Shown piece after piece: positions 1-14,300 of a stretch of 64,000 bases of DNA. The position numbers and the translations under genes were made by a program. The notes under the pieces are model-generated. The model was not told the origin of the DNA. It worked only from the letters and a program-made list of their open reading frames with translations, and made no database searches. The stretch is from Tiliqua scincoides (Eukaryota; Chordata; Lepidosauria; Squamata; Scincidae). The stretch is taken from positions 84,179,659 through 84,243,658 of the forward strand of contig NC_089822.1 of assembly GCF_035046505.1 (NCBI RefSeq), given 5' to 3'. How positions within the stretch are numbered: position 1 is the stretch's first letter; every line of letters begins with the position of its first letter.

Positions 1-343
1 AGGAAAGTGGGGGGGGGGCAGGGAGGAGGGGGCATTCCGGGGAGGGGGGAGGCAGGCGGAGGGTGGAGAGAGAGTGTGAGGCATGCTGGGGGGAGGGAAT
101 GGGGAGGGAGGCGGGACTGGTAGAGCAAAGCTCCACTGGATACTAAGCCTCCATGTTGGGCTCGCCACCCAACATGAAGGCCTTTACCTCATTGTGGGGC
201 TACACCCTTTACCCGGGGGAAGGGGATGAAAGTCCCCTTCTCCCATGGTGCCGCCCGTGGCTGCCTTGGGTGCGTAGGATATGGCTGCAGCAGTTTTTGG
301 TGTCGCCACAGCCATGCGTCCTGGGCAGTTCAGGATTGGGCTC
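1..343. mobile_element. PIF/Harbinger-like non-autonomous element, fragment cut by window start
   Basis: GC-rich sequence related to 6290-6610 (shared ATGTTGGGC and CCCGGGGGAAGGG blocks). It ends in AGGATTGGGCTC, matching the terminal repeat (GRGCNCAATCCT inverted) of the family copies at 6081, 16791 and 59416. The left end is outside the window. Confidence 0.45.
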
Positions 344-344
344 T

Positions 345-2047
345 CAGTTCCCTTCCATTTCCGCTTCAATTAATTTTCCATTCCAAACTCATTTCTTCCC
401 AGATCTTGTCTCGTCTGCTCCCCCCACCCACCCAAGACGACAAAAATCCCAATTTTTCTCACTTATGCCAATTGTGTGTCCCTCAAACACAAAGACAATA
501 ATCCTCATTTTCCAATTCACTCATAACCAAATCTGTTCTCCCAGCTCTGCCTCAAGCTTAAGGAGGCAACAAAACAAAAATATGTAATTTTGGATGAACA
601 GCTGCCATCTAGTCAGTAGCTATCTACCAGAATGGCTGCAGTACCGCCCCTACTGTGCCATACAACAGCACAAGTGACTGCTGCATTTAACAACTCTCTA
701 AAGGCAGGCAGCAGACTAACCTGCACCACCTTCAACTCACAGCTGCAAAAAAAAAAAAAAATTTGAAAAAGTCATCCTGTGTATGCATGATAATGTGGTC
801 AATGTTATTTATTTAAGTCACACATACTTGTTGATGTTTCATTTTTTTGCTTGTTTTCACACACCTGAATGTCAATGCCCCGTAAGCCCTAAATAAGTAA
901 CTGTGGATAATCTTTATAATGGGTGCAAGTTTACCTCCAAACAAAATCGCAGCATATTGACATTTCACAATCTTATAAGATGGACACACATATAACAAAT
1001 AAATAAGGTGACCGCAAAAAAGGTGTAAATGTCTCCTTTTCTATCATTAAACAGAAGTGAAAAACTGTTACCAGCAAGGAAAGAACAGTAAAATGAAATA
1101 TGTGCCAAGAAAGAAAATAGCTTTGTTACACCTGATCTCAGGAATCAGCTGAGCACTTCTAATTACCTTTAGCCATATTAACTTACCAATTTTGATTTAC
1201 TTTTTAAATCTTCTGCAGTAACACATCTAGTAAACAATGCTATTTGAGATACTGAATGCCACGCACACTAAGTACTCTCAAATCTCAAAAGGTTCCTTCT
1301 AAAGAGTATGTTTTAATATGTCTATGCATCCAGTTACCAAACTTTTTGACAAATCAGGAGACAAAAATTACATTTTTAATTGAAGGCTAGCGAGATTATG
1401 AACACCAATGGTCGGCACCAGATCTATTCAAGCACCAACGAAGAGCCAGAGTCACAATTTTGACCATATAGGACATAAGACATACATGCTATTTTCGGCT
1501 TGGTCAAGACTTGTACCACTGAAAAGTGAGACTTCCAAGTTACAACTGATGGTACAAGGAATTCCGGAGTGGTTTCTAAGTTCACATACCCCATACCCTA
1601 CCTATACATCAAAGGATTTGCCTCTTTTTCATCTACCACCACAATTAAGCTTCTTAGTGTCAAATGGCCTAAAAGTCCCCAGAAAGTCTGAGCTGATCCT
1701 GTGAACACCCTACACTGTATTGTTCTGTAAGGCACCAAAATTCAGCTAGAGATGCATATTTCCCATCACTGTTTGATCCAGACTCAGTAATGAAATAATC
1801 TAGCACAAAGAAAAAGTGGACAACTGAGTCAAACAGTGTCAGACCAATCAATCTGTATAAGTCACAGAAGCAGCATACTGAAGGCAATGCAAACTGCTGC
1901 CAACTACTTCAGCCATCGGTCAGAATACACAAAGAGTTTGAATGAGGAATGTCAAATCCAGTCCAAACACATTTTAGCACTGAAGAGAGCTGATATCACA
2001 CCCATCAGAACAAATACAGACATCGTGCAAATGAACCAGCCCTAGGG
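345..2047 (-). other. CAAP1 3' UTR and downstream flank
   Basis: Sequence following the CAAP1 stop in transcript orientation. No other gene is seen. An AATAAA (complement of 808-813) lies 1.24 kb beyond the stop, and an ATTAAA (complement of 1375-1380) lies closer. Where the UTR really ends cannot be fixed by eye. Confidence 0.5.
808..813 (-). terminator. Candidate CAAP1 polyadenylation signal AATAAA
   Basis: First canonical AATAAA on the minus strand downstream of the CAAP1 stop, giving a UTR of about 1.25 kb. An upstream ATTAAA variant at 1375-1380 is an alternative. Inference from the hexamer only. Confidence 0.35.
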
Positions 2048-2385
2048 CTATTTTTTTACATCTCCAGCTTTCATGAGAGCCTTAATAGCCCGAGCTCGCA
2101 TCTCCAGCTCCAGGAGCTCCAGCTGCTGTGCTGATGGCTGAACATCATCTGTTGGAGGAACTGCTAAAGTCGCTGCCTTAGACTCCTTTGGTGAAGATTC
2201 AGCAAGCCCCAGGATCTCATTCACGCTTTTCTCAATGTCCTTCTGAAGGTCATCTATCGGACCATCTCCACTTCTGACAATCCTTTCTGGTACATCTGGA
2301 TTATCTTCTTCATTACATAGGCCTTCAATGTCACTGTCATACGCATCTGCGTTGATACTGAGAACATCGCTATCTTCTCCTTTGC
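2048..2385 (-). CDS. CAAP1: CAAP1 coding exon 6 (last) with stop codon
   Basis: 338 nt from acceptor tgttacag|GCA to TAG at 2048-2050. It encodes GKGEDSDVLSINADAYDSD, a QKDIEKSVNEILGLAESSP block and the C-terminal helix LELLELEMRARAIKALMKAG. The helix near the end is nearly identical to the human one from memory. Confidence 0.96.
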
Positions 2386-5300
2386 CTGTAACACAAAATT
2401 AACAGAATCAGGCAATTCAGATACTTATCAAAAACAATCGCTTATCATTTTGCAAAAGCTTTCCATTGCATAAAAATATTGCTTTGCACAGATTTAGAGC
2501 ACAGGAAAAGGTCATCTATAAATTAAAAAACAACAGTTTCTCTCTTCTCTCCCCCCCCCCACACTTTTAGACTGATCTAATTTAGACAAGTTTTAATGCA
2601 TTTTTATTCCAATTTAGAAAAACATGCAGTAGACCAAGGCAGAAGTGCTTGGAAAATTTATTCCATCATATGGAATTGCATGATCTATTTTCCTAATTAA
2701 AATGTCATAAGGTTTTATATCACAAGGATGCGCCTGCATTACAAAATGGAAGTTGATGTGGGTAGCCTTTGGGACTGACTCCTGTTTATTATTTTAGGAG
2801 TAAATTTAATTCTAAAAGTGCTGTTCAAAAATGCTCCTAAAATTTGTTTATATATTGCTTCAAAAACAGAACATGAGACGAACCATGCCAGAGTACCAAC
2901 AAACATATTACTAATGTTTATGTAAAGACTTTTAATGAAGTATATCAACTGACATCATGAATAAAATAGATAAGCCTCTCTTATTTGTTCAATTATGATT
3001 AAAAACATGGGCTGGGGCCAAGAGAGCAACTCAAGGCTTGCCCAAAGGTGGGGAAACTTTTCCTTTTTACCCTCTGAATGCCCCATTTCCTCCAGCATAC
3101 TAATTTTCAATCTCTTATCAGCTCTTAAAGAGCACAGTCCTGCACTAATCATAATATAGGAAGAGCCCTGCTGGATCAGGGTCCAACTAGTCCAGTTTCC
3201 TGTATCCCACAGCAGCCCATTAGATTCCTCAGGGAGCACAAAAAACTTGAATCTCGCTGCCACTCTCCTGAATCTGGCATTCTGTTTACCCTCGCACTCC
3301 CCAATGAAGACACCAGACTGCAGCTTGGGTTTTAAGTTGGGCAATCTTATTAAACACAAGTTATCATTTTTTTAAAACATGAAACCGACTGAACACACCA
3401 TCCCTCCCTCACCAGTCTGGGGTAGGTGAAAAAACTGCCATCCACAGTGAACCAACACAAAAACCCAAAGGGCAGACTTCCCACAAATGAGGAAAGAGAA
3501 TCAAGAAATGCAAGCCCCAAACTCCTTTGGGCACACAGAAATATGCTGGATTCAGGCCATGATGCAAGGAGATCAGTCAAATCGCTGGCATCTCAACATC
3601 TTGGTAATAATATTTATTTAAAACCCATGTTGGACATCTTGGCCTCAAGAATTGTCACTGTGGGATCTCTTCTCTTTGGGGGGACCCCATAAGCACTGTG
3701 TTTCTTTAAAATATGACTATCCTGCCTTTGCCTTTTAAACAAAAGGCCAAAGGAGACTAACAATCATATTGTCAGTTGCATTTCCATAGATCTGCCATAG
3801 GCTCCTAGAAGCATACTTCCAATGGCAAATTGACAACCAGTTATTTATCACTTATTAGAAAAACTCACTATGAACAAATCCCCACTGTTTTATTGATACA
3901 AAAGTCTTCCTCCTCCCTCCTCTCCTCTGCTGCTGCCCTACACTCACTTATATTGACAATCTGGTATATCAATTCCATTGCCATTACCTATATTAAAAAG
4001 CTGAATACAAAAACTGCTTAGCCATTGGTACATCTTTAAGGACATATGGCCTATTATGCTAAAAATCAATATGTTGCTGTTTGGAAGATTCTTTATGTTC
4101 AGTGTTTTTAAAGAGACAATGAGAAACCTTCGTCAAGAATTTATACACAGTTTGGCAATAGCAAAGAGATAAAATGCACAACTGCTGCTTTGCTCAATTT
4201 ACTGCAGCAGGTCACAGCAGTACATTATTCTATAGTACAAAGCAAGATATTCTCTGAAAGGCTTGCCTCACAAATGTAGAGAATGTTACATGCTCACATT
4301 TACCCATTTTATCCTTTCTGGCTTCAAGATGAATGTCACTAATGGTTGCCACTATTATTACTGAAACCTCCACAGTTTAAAATTGTTGCGTAACTTAAAA
4401 TACAGATAGCTTTTCAGCATATTTCAGAGGAAAAACTTGAAGTAGCATTACATTCATTTGCAAGATCTTAGGTTCCATTAATGATAATAATATGACAGCA
4501 CTAGATCAGAACACCTGGAAATAACTACATGTTTTATCAATACTTTACTAAGCCATTTTCTTTCATAAGGATTCTGTTTTTTAAATTGGCCTTTCCTGTT
4601 TGGACCAAAATATTTTCTTTCACAGGGCTACTTTTACAGAATTTGCAGTTTTTCCCCCCCTCTAGCTTCTGCTTTCAAATCTCCAAGGTTGGAAGCATTA
4701 TTGATCTGCTACTATTGCTCATTAGCACCACAGTCACTGATATACTGGAAACCAATAGAAAACTACATCAGACTTGAAGTTCCTGAAGAAACTACTAGTT
4801 AACATTGGCTCAGAGAGCAGTAAAACCAGAATATAGAAGCTTTCCTATTTACAAACATTTTGAATTGTTTTGTTTTTAAGGTACAGTAATATCACTGTCT
4901 CCATTGCTGTATTTGTTGGTTTCCACTTGGGATGCTGTCATGTTCACTTCCAACCTCTGATTCACTCAGAAGCCCTCAGTACCATGCTCAGTGTTGTCTG
5001 TTTCACTCAGGAAGCTGTCAATTTCACTCTGAAGATTGTCAGTTTTTGCTGACAATGTTTCAGTTGTGCCCCTGGGAATGACCTTATAATCAACAGTATT
5101 GGCTGCAAACAGGAAGTTGGGGCAGAAAATGTGTGTTCCTATGTTGAACATTTGTAAGTAGGGGAACTTCTGTATCCCTAAATTAGGGATTGTAAACTGA
5201 TGGCCTGTGGGCTGGATTGGCTCTTGGAACAACTGAGATTTCAGTCTTACTAGAGATTACTCTGAGGAGAAAGCAAGAGCTCCTGTGGGCCAGGTTGCTC

Positions 5301-8300
5301 CAAGGTTAGACCTTACTCTCCCTCATCTATCCAATGATTAAACTATTCTACAAGCTTCCAGAGAGGAGTTGCACACACCTTAAGCCTCCAATTTCCACTG
5401 CTTCTCCTTCACCACACAACGCTGCATGGAGGAAGGAGGTGTGATCATTTGTGTGATCATTCAGACATCATGTGACTGCATGTTCTGTGAAAACACAGGC
5501 TTATGAACTACAGCACTGTGTGAAGTCCTTCATTATACGTGGATAGATATATTAGTTATTGCATAAAGTGGCCAGAAGAAGAAGATGATAAAGCAAGGTG
5601 AGACACAAACTGATGGTGGGGACTGAGACAGACATAAGACGGAAATTGGAGAAAAAGAGAGGTCTTGGTGTAGGAAATTGAAGACACAACCTCATTTGTC
5701 CACCTGTATATAAAGATATGCACAATGAAACCTATTTGTGATGCTATATATGTCTATCCATCCTGTGCTTCACCTGGCAGTTGAGATGGCCTTGAATTAG
5801 ACTGTTGGTTTTGCTGAACTTTTCTCAAAATACTAAAACAGCGTTTCTCAACCAGTACCACTGGTGGTACTTGAACTATTGGCCAGTGGTACATAACTGG
5901 CTCTAACCTTTGCCAAGTTGCTCATGAGAACGCAATGTGATTTTTCTTTCCACTTATACAGCCAAAGGGACAAAAGACTGGTTTCAATGATGCAAGCACA
6001 ACTATCTCAATAATAATATTTTTGTAACCTCCATTCTATTCACATTTAAAAAAAAAAAAACAACAAGCATAATTTACTTAGAGACCAATCTTGAGCTCTT
6101 TCATGCAGTACGAGGATACCACTGGCAATGGATATCACAATAAGGCACATCGGCCATAAGGCACACCCGCAATACCCTGCGCCGAGTCAGAGCTGGTACC
6201 AGACCAGTGTCAGTTGGTGCTGAGCCCATTGCAGGCCAGACACTGCTCGGAGCTAGGTAAGAGTTCTGGGTGGCAGTAAGGGCATTGGGGGCAGGGGGAG
6301 GCATTCAGGGGAGGGCGGAGGGAGGGCAGGGTGGGAAGGAGAGGAACCAGGGTGGGAATGGGTGGGACCAGTGGAGCTCTGCTAAGCCAGACTCTGAACT
6401 CTATGTTGGGCCGGAAACCCAAACACAGAGTCTCTCAAGTCTGCGTCAGCAAAATAGCCCATTGCGGGGCTTGGGGCTCTCCCCGGGGGAAGGGACTGAA
6501 AGTCTCCTTCCCCTGAGGAGTCCTCCAGCAGCTGCCGGAGGACTGCAGGTTGCAGCAGTATCTTTGGTGCCACTACATGTGGCTGCGGTGCCACCTTTAG
6601 GACTGGGTTGTTAATTATTAAGCATGAATATACTATTTTTCACAATACGATTCAGTCTTTACAAAATCAATTACCCCGATAGAATTTGAAATTTTAGGTA
6701 TTGGTGTACTTAAGATAATTAGAACATGAGAAGTGGTACATCAGGAGACAAAGGCTGAGAAATGCTGTACTAGAACATAGCATTTCACTTTTGCACAAGC
6801 TTCAAGACAATTATCCATCATTTTGAGTTGTGTAATGAGAGGACTGCTGAAACTTAGAAATGTGTTTCCAAGGTTTGCTAGTCTCTCTCATCATGAAGGT
6901 TTCTGAAAACAAAGATTCTAGAAGCATGTTGCTGTCTTGTTAAATATTTCAGTGCCTTTGGCAATAACACTGTTCTGTATCACAAGACTAGCTACATGAA
7001 TGCAAGAACTTCTTTCAGAAGATGTAAGGGAGAAGTAGAAACTTCTCCATACACATAAAAGACAATATTCTTCACTTGATCTTTATGCTGGATCTTTTCA
7101 ATTCTCAACAAGTTCTGTGTAAAAACTGAGCAGCAGACTACATACTACTGAAATTAATCTGGGGTGGTTCCAGAATGAATTCAAACAAGGCTGCTTTTCC
7201 TCTGAAGTCAAAAAGGGGGTGGAGGGAGACTTTAGAAATTCTACCCTGGCTTCACATCTTCGTAGAAAGAAATGCCTTAATGTTCTTTGTGTGTGCTTGA
7301 GTCTTTTGTTTATGAGCAAGGAAGAAAACCTTTAGAAAAACATATTTTCCTTGACTTTTTATGATATAACTGGTACCTGGAGGGAGAAGAAAAATCAATA
7401 CTGAACACTGAGAGAAAAGTATAATAAATGCTCTTTACCAGTAAAGTAGAAGGTAGCTTTTGTAAAGTGACTAGAAAGTAAACCATTCCATAAGCAGCAG
7501 TTTCACAAATAGAAATATATGTAAATAGACAATAGAGTCCATAAACATATTCTTATGATTAAAAACCAGTAAAACCAAGATGCCAAAAAACCAGCACAGA
7601 TGTATAACTGTGTGCTACAACTGAATTCAAAAACATATGAGAATAAGGCCCAAGATCTTTGTCATGTTAACCAATAACCATGTGCTAAACACTGTATCAA
7701 AACCTGCTGGTCTTATATAGTTATTAAGTATGCCACCTATCTGGCAGGATAAGATACATGTATTGGCAACCTTCAGTCTTGAAAGACTATGGTATCGCGC
7801 TCTGAAAGGTGGTTCTGACACAGCGTCTAGTGTGGCTGAAAAGGCCAATTCGGGAGTGACAATCCCTTCCACACCGGGAGCAAGTGCAGTCTGTCGCTGG
7901 TCTGTCTCCCTGGCTATGGGCCTTCCTTCTTTGCCTCTTTGCCTCAGACTGTTGGCAAAGTGTCTCTTCAAACTGGGAAAGGCCATGCTGCACAGCCTGC
8001 CTCCAAGCGGGCCGCTCAGAGGCCAGGGTTTCCCACTTGTTGAGGTCCATCCCTAAGGCCTTCAGATCCCTCTTGCAGATGTCCTTGTATCGCAGCTGTG
8101 GTCTACCTGTAGGGCGCTTTCCTTGCACGAGTTCTCCATAGAGGAGATTCTTTGGGATCCGGCTATCATCCATTCTCACGACATGACCAAGCCAACGCAG
8201 GCGTCTCTGTTTCAGCAGTGAATACATGCTAGGGATTCCAGCACGTTCCAGGACTGTGTTGTTTGGAACTTTGTCCTGCCAGGTGATGCCGAGGATGCGT

Positions 8301-11300
8301 CGGAGGCAGCGCATGTGGAAAGCGCTCAGTTTCCTCTCCTGTTGTGAGCGAAGAGTCCATGACTCGCTGCAGTACAGAAGTGTACTCAGGACGCAAGCTC
8401 TGTAGACCTGGATCTTGGTATGTTCCGTCAGCTTCTTGTTGGACCAGACTCTCTTTGTGAGTCTGGAAAACGTGGTAGCTGCTTTACCGATGCGCTTGTT
8501 TAGCTCGGTATCGAGAGAAAGAGTGTCGGAGATCGTTGAGCCAAGGTACACAAAGTCATGGACAACCTCCAGTTCATGCTCAGAGATTGTAATGCAGGGA
8601 GGTGAATCCACATCCTGAACCATGACCTGTGTTTTCTTCAGGCTGATTGTCAGTCCAAAATCTTGGCAGGCTTTGCTAAAACGATCCATGAGCTGCTGGA
8701 GATCTTTGGCAGAGTGGGTAGTGACAGCTGCATCGTCGGCAAAGAGGAAGTCACGCAGACATTTCAGCTGGACTTTGGACTTTGCTCTCAACCTGGAGAG
8801 GTTGAAGAGCTTTCCGTCTGATCTGGTCCGGAGATAGATGCCTTCTGTTGCAGTTCCAAAGGCCTGCTTCAGCAGGACAGCGAAGAAAATCCCAAACAAG
8901 GTTGGTGCAAGAACACAGCCCTGCTTCACTCCGCTTCGGATGTCAAAAGGGTCTGATGTGGAGCCATCGAAGACAACAGTGCCCTTCATGTCCTCTTCAA
9001 GGATAAGATAGAGCATTTTGAAAAGTACACAACTACAAAGGTTAAGAGAAAAATATTAGAATATGTATAATTAAGACTAGAAAAATTTAAGCCTGGCAGG
9101 AGGTCTGGTCTAGAGGGTAGAGCCTCCATTAGCCCAAAGATAACATCAGAAGGTCGCCAGTTTGAGGACATCGGCAGCTCCCTGAATGGCTGAGAATGGC
9201 GAGACCTTGAAGCAGCTGACAAGCCGAGCTGAGTGATTCCACCTGCTCTTGGTGTGAGCAAGAAGCAGCTTGGCTGCCCTCCATGTGAGAGATGGAAGAT
9301 GGAGCTGCTTGTCAGCCTATGTGGGAGAACTGGAGGCCAGAAGTGAGACCAAACCAGGAAGATCCATTCTGAAATGTTGTTGGTTCTTGAAAGAGAGAAC
9401 TTCTATGATTGTAAAAATCCCCTTGAAGGATTTAGAAACGCCTGCCTATGTAAACTGCCTTGAATAAAGTCAAAACAGGTCAGCAGGGGAGGATAGCCCT
9501 TGCTTTCCTGATAGCAAAATGGCAGGGGAGTGTAGGGAGATAGCAAAAGAAGCAGGCGATCCCAAACAGAGCCAAAGAAGCAGATACAGGCTTGTTTGTT
9601 GCAGAAGCATGTATCAGTAAAAGAAGCAGGCAGAAGAGTAGTCAGTCAAATGGTCCAGAAGTCAGGGATACAGCAGGTCACAGTCACGAGAAGGCAGTCC
9701 AAAATCAGTACACAAACCAGCAGCATGGCACATAGAAACTCCACCACAACAACCCACACCTTGGTGTCTGTGCTTGCCCCATATATACCGGGGCCAGCCA
9801 ATCAGAGTAGGGCAACCTCATAGTCACAAGACAGTCTTGTGACCCACTCTGATTGGCTGGTCAGTGGTGCATTGCACCACTCCACCATAGCCTACATGAC
9901 TCTGCACACATCTCTCCCCAAGTCATGTGACTCCCACCTGTAACAGGTGCAGCTGATTGCTAATCAGCAACTTAGACAGTGCAGTTGCTGTTCCTTTAAT
10001 TTACAGGGCCTGGGATGCCAAAGCCCTGACAAATTCGATGACCAGAAAGGCAGTATATAAATACCTAGTTATTATTATTACTGGCCATGGTTGGATTTCT
10101 CATAGACAAGTTACGCAAGCCACAGCTATAAAACAATGCTTTTAAAAATTGCTATTAGAAACCTTTCCAAAATACATCTTCATAACCACAGGCTTGAAAG
10201 GAGCAGTTGTCAAAACAAGCATAAAATATACAACTTTAACCTGTAAGGCAGCCATTTTCAACCACTGTGCCATGGCACACTGGTGTGCTGCGAATTGTCT
10301 GCAGGTGTGCCGCGAGAGTTTTGGGGAGGGTCATTTGTTAATAGGGCCAATGGGGATATGAGCTCCCCACCAACAGCACGGTGTGCCTTGTCAATTGCCA
10401 AAAAAACTGATGGTGTGCCTTGACAATTTTAGTACTTTGTCAGTGTGCCATGAGACGAAAAAAATTAAAAATCACTGCTGTAAGGTGTAGTTTTACTTTT
10501 CGCCCCCCCCCCACACACTGCTGAGAGAAATGCAAGCATGAACTCCAGTCATCATCTGAGTGGTTTTAACTTGCCAGGAACAAAGTGTGGGAAAGATCAA
10601 AAGAAATGGGAATCAATAAGATTAAGGAATGGAAATTCTTTTGCCTTGCTACAGGGCACTAGTCCATATTTACTTAATGCATTGTTCAACTGAACAGAAT
10701 CTCTCCACAGAGGGAAAACATTCTCTATTGAATATGTCTGGTTCAAAGTTCATAAGTCATGTTCCAACCAACTCATCTCTTTTTGCCAAAGGCCAACAAA
10801 TCTGAGTGAAAGGGGCACTGACCTGAAGGAATGAGAAAAGAATTTTTTTTTAAAGAAACCATTTATCCTTCTCCTGGAGAATAGTGAGTTACCTAAACCT
10901 TAGAAATATAATCAGCCCTGGGTTCTCTTCAGTGTTGGAAATCTTCATGGAAGTATGATGCACCATAATAACACAGCCCTTCTGGCCTAAGAAAAGTTTA
11001 ATTAGTTGAACTGCTTCATTTCCCATTTTTGCAGTTGTAATTTTACTAGTAATAAAAGTCTCTGATGGTGTTTTTCTCATTATCTTTTTCAGTTTGATAA
11101 CTTGTATTTATTCCTTTAACTTGGATTGTGGAATTTGTTTCCATGCACTTAATTTCTCTTTCTTAACCACTTTCTAATCATTTCTGCTTCCCCCTTAGCT
11201 TTTGTACTCCTCATCGGCAGCACCATAGACTCCAGTGTGAAAGAAGGGCAGTTAGCAAGTTTTACAATTTATGCTTGTGCATTTTCAAAAGCTCTTTAAA

Positions 11301-14300
11301 AGCCAACATCCTGACTAGCGCTGTTGTCATTGCCCAAAGCCATCACAAAACTGTGGCTGATAAAGTCATAAAAAGGACAAAGAAGCAATCACCTGCAACA
11401 GTCATCAATTCCCTCTGATAGCACAGAAGGAAAGAGGGGAAGTCTGCAGGAAACATGTCAATTCAGAGGTCATTTCAGAGAGTGCAATGAACAATATTTA
11501 ATGCATTGTCTGCAGAGTCACAGCATCCTACTATCTCTTTGCTGCCTTATGATATCATAAATTTAATTGGATACGAACTCCAATTTCCCTTATTAGCTAC
11601 CTTTACCTTATGATTCTTAAGCAATGGAACATGCTTCCCTAAGGAATCATAAGCAATTACAGAAAAAGTTTTCCCCAGATACAGGATCTTCAATGTTCTA
11701 TAAGATCTTTCATTACCCTTTTCCATAGCTTATTCTATTTGCCCCTTTTCAGGCAAAGGGGTGAAATGTGCTCGCTCACTCACTCTCTCATTCACCCACT
11801 AACACTCATCCAAATCATGCAGTAAGGAAAACTGTGAGGGCTTACACTTGTATTCAGCTGATTGTCAGTCTTAAAAGTGAGACAGAACAGCATCTTTTCA
11901 CAGTCCTTTTGTCCCAGTAAATACTTAAAAGCATGGTCCAGTGGGATTCTACCCACTTTGTCAATTCCCCCCACAACCTATCTATTCCTAGGTCAACAGC
12001 AGGGTATCCTGCTTTATCCTTTTGTCATTCACTCCTAAAAAAAAGTAATCAGTCACTTACAAGTGAAATGGAGTCCAGGGGCACCTTCTGATGTTGCGCA
12101 TGACAGCTAAATGGAGACTGCAACTCTTGAGGTCTGAAATCCATTTCTACTCCACATAAAGTTAACACATCACTCAGCACTGCTATAAATACAATTAATT
12201 AGGTGGCATTTGCACAAATACCTCAGAGTGTTTGATTGATTTGAATAATGGCATGTTATTGCTACCACTCCATTCAGGTGGTTTCAAGCAAGACAGGCAC
12301 CATTTTAAATTCCTCAATTCCTACCTTGTTTTGAATCCAAGACTTCCAGTTTGTTGTCTTCCTTTAAAGAAGAAGTAGAATCTATGCTATTGTCTTGCCT
12401 GAAATCAAAGAAAATACATTTAAACTGGGGATCCTTTCACAGTTAAAAAAATAAGCAGCTCAAAATATCAAGATTCTCACTGCCCCTTAGTTTTGTTTGC
12501 TTTTTTTGTGTGAAATATGCTTAAATCAATTCAGTACAATAATGCAAACTTGTTGGTAGTTGGCATCCACAGACATGTTGCATTTTTATTAGCCACAGTC
12601 AAGGTGGGTGAGATCTTGCAATGAATGTGTGGTGACAAATCCCACATGTGTGAAACCCATGAATGTGACTCATTGATGTATTTTCCCACAGGTACAACTT
12701 GGATGTGATAAGTGCACATTTGGTATGGGCCTAAAGACTTGGGCATGTATAGTGCTATTATTTTGCCTTTCTGAATAGGAACTCCCTGTGCCATAAAACT
12801 AAACTGCTTTTGAAAATCTCCAGTTTCAAAAGCAACTTGCCACATTGGAGTGGGGGATTGTTTGACACATATAGGCTCAAAGCCTCTATGTGTACATGTT
12901 ATTAATTAGGCAATTCTTTAGATCCCAGCCACAGTCATTAAGCATTCTATATATTATAAAATATATATCTAATAGGTTTTGCTGCTCTATATCCTACAAA
13001 AGCATTGGCAACACCTTGACAAGAAGAGATCTTGCACCAGAAACAGAATAAATGAGAGAATATGTAGAGAGAAACCAAGATGCTACTGTTTTTGTATAAT
13101 TAAAATCTCTCTCTTCCAGGCAGTGGTATTGAAACTTACTACGAATATTCATTCTCCTCAGGTTTAATAGGTAGCCTGGAATGGATTGCTCCGCCCCCAG
13201 GAGCCAGGCCTAGTCAAATTACTGTGATTATATCATCCACTGGATGAAGAGCTCCCACCTAGTTCTGGAACAGAACTATAGCAGCTGTCAGTTTTCCTAA
13301 ACCACAAATAATCAGCTTTAACTGCACCTGATAATACTACCAGGAACCAAGCGTTACAGGTAACATTACTGAAAGAGTGAGGACATCTCTGGAAAGTACA
13401 ATATAGAAACTTACCAGAATGTCAGGACCATTTCAACTATACTAACATTGCTCCCACCATATGGTAGACTTTTGTTTTTTTCTCAGGTGAAACATACTAC
13501 TTCTGTTTTACACATTACTATTTCTGCAGAAAAAGAAAATTCAACAGGCACTGCCAAGTTTTTCCCTTAGGAAGCCCAGAGTAGTCTGGATTAGAATGTC
13601 CAGGGACAGGGAAAGATATCTTCAGCTGAAAGGCCAAAACACCCACCTTCTAAAGAAGACCAGACCCCCACCAAGTTTTAGTTGTTTATCACTATCTCAC
13701 ACTTTTGCATAGAGAAGGAAGCCCAGGTAGTAAACCTATAGATATGTGATGTTTTCAGGACAACAACTAACTCAATGGGTGCAACAGATTTCAGTAAAAA
13801 GGAAGGCAAACTCTGACAAACAACGTACAGAGAAGATTGCTTTTGGAATGGAAGAGATTCATCTATTTACACTATGTCCATGTGAAAAACACAAAGCCCC
13901 ACAGAGGTCCAAATTCTGATGCATTTTTGGTTGATGCCTTTGACAACAAAGTTGAGGGCAAGCTCCTTAGTGTCATCGATCAGACAGAGTAAAAATACTG
14001 TTCAATAAGCAACATCAGAAGGACACTGAGACCCCACAAAGTAAGCCTGTGATATACATGGTTTCCAACAGAAGATATACATGTAGAGAAACTTAAACAG
14101 ATGGGATTGCTGTATAATGAAGCAGACTCGAACTCTGCACACAAAGCTCACCAAAGTGGCAGCTCAACTAGTAATTAGAAACACTAAAATAGTACACATC
14201 AGAATCAAGAAACCAGGCAAGGAGATGGTTAGATTGATAAATAATGGGGGGGGGGGAGAGAGATTAAAGATGATATGATGACTGCAGAGAAGCCAAGAGA

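Larger units (their letters stand above)
2386..12324 (-). other. CAAP1 intron 5 (9.9 kb)
   Basis: No other gene is seen. It holds a CR1-like LINE tail near 3159-3248, a hAT element with a nested MITE at 5839-6767, a LINE at 7757-8999 and an SINE split by an LTR at 9092-10085. A hAT element lies at 10249-10477. I recognise nothing in 3400-5830, 6780-7740 or 10490-12320 beyond short simple sequence. Confidence 0.8.

Noticed and set aside
153-587. 144-codon plus-strand open frame
   Set aside because: Starts in a MITE fragment and continues into unrelated flank; no conserved domain.
9092-9180. tRNA gene
   Set aside because: The cloverleaf is degenerate and continues into a SINE body; only promoter-box traces remain.
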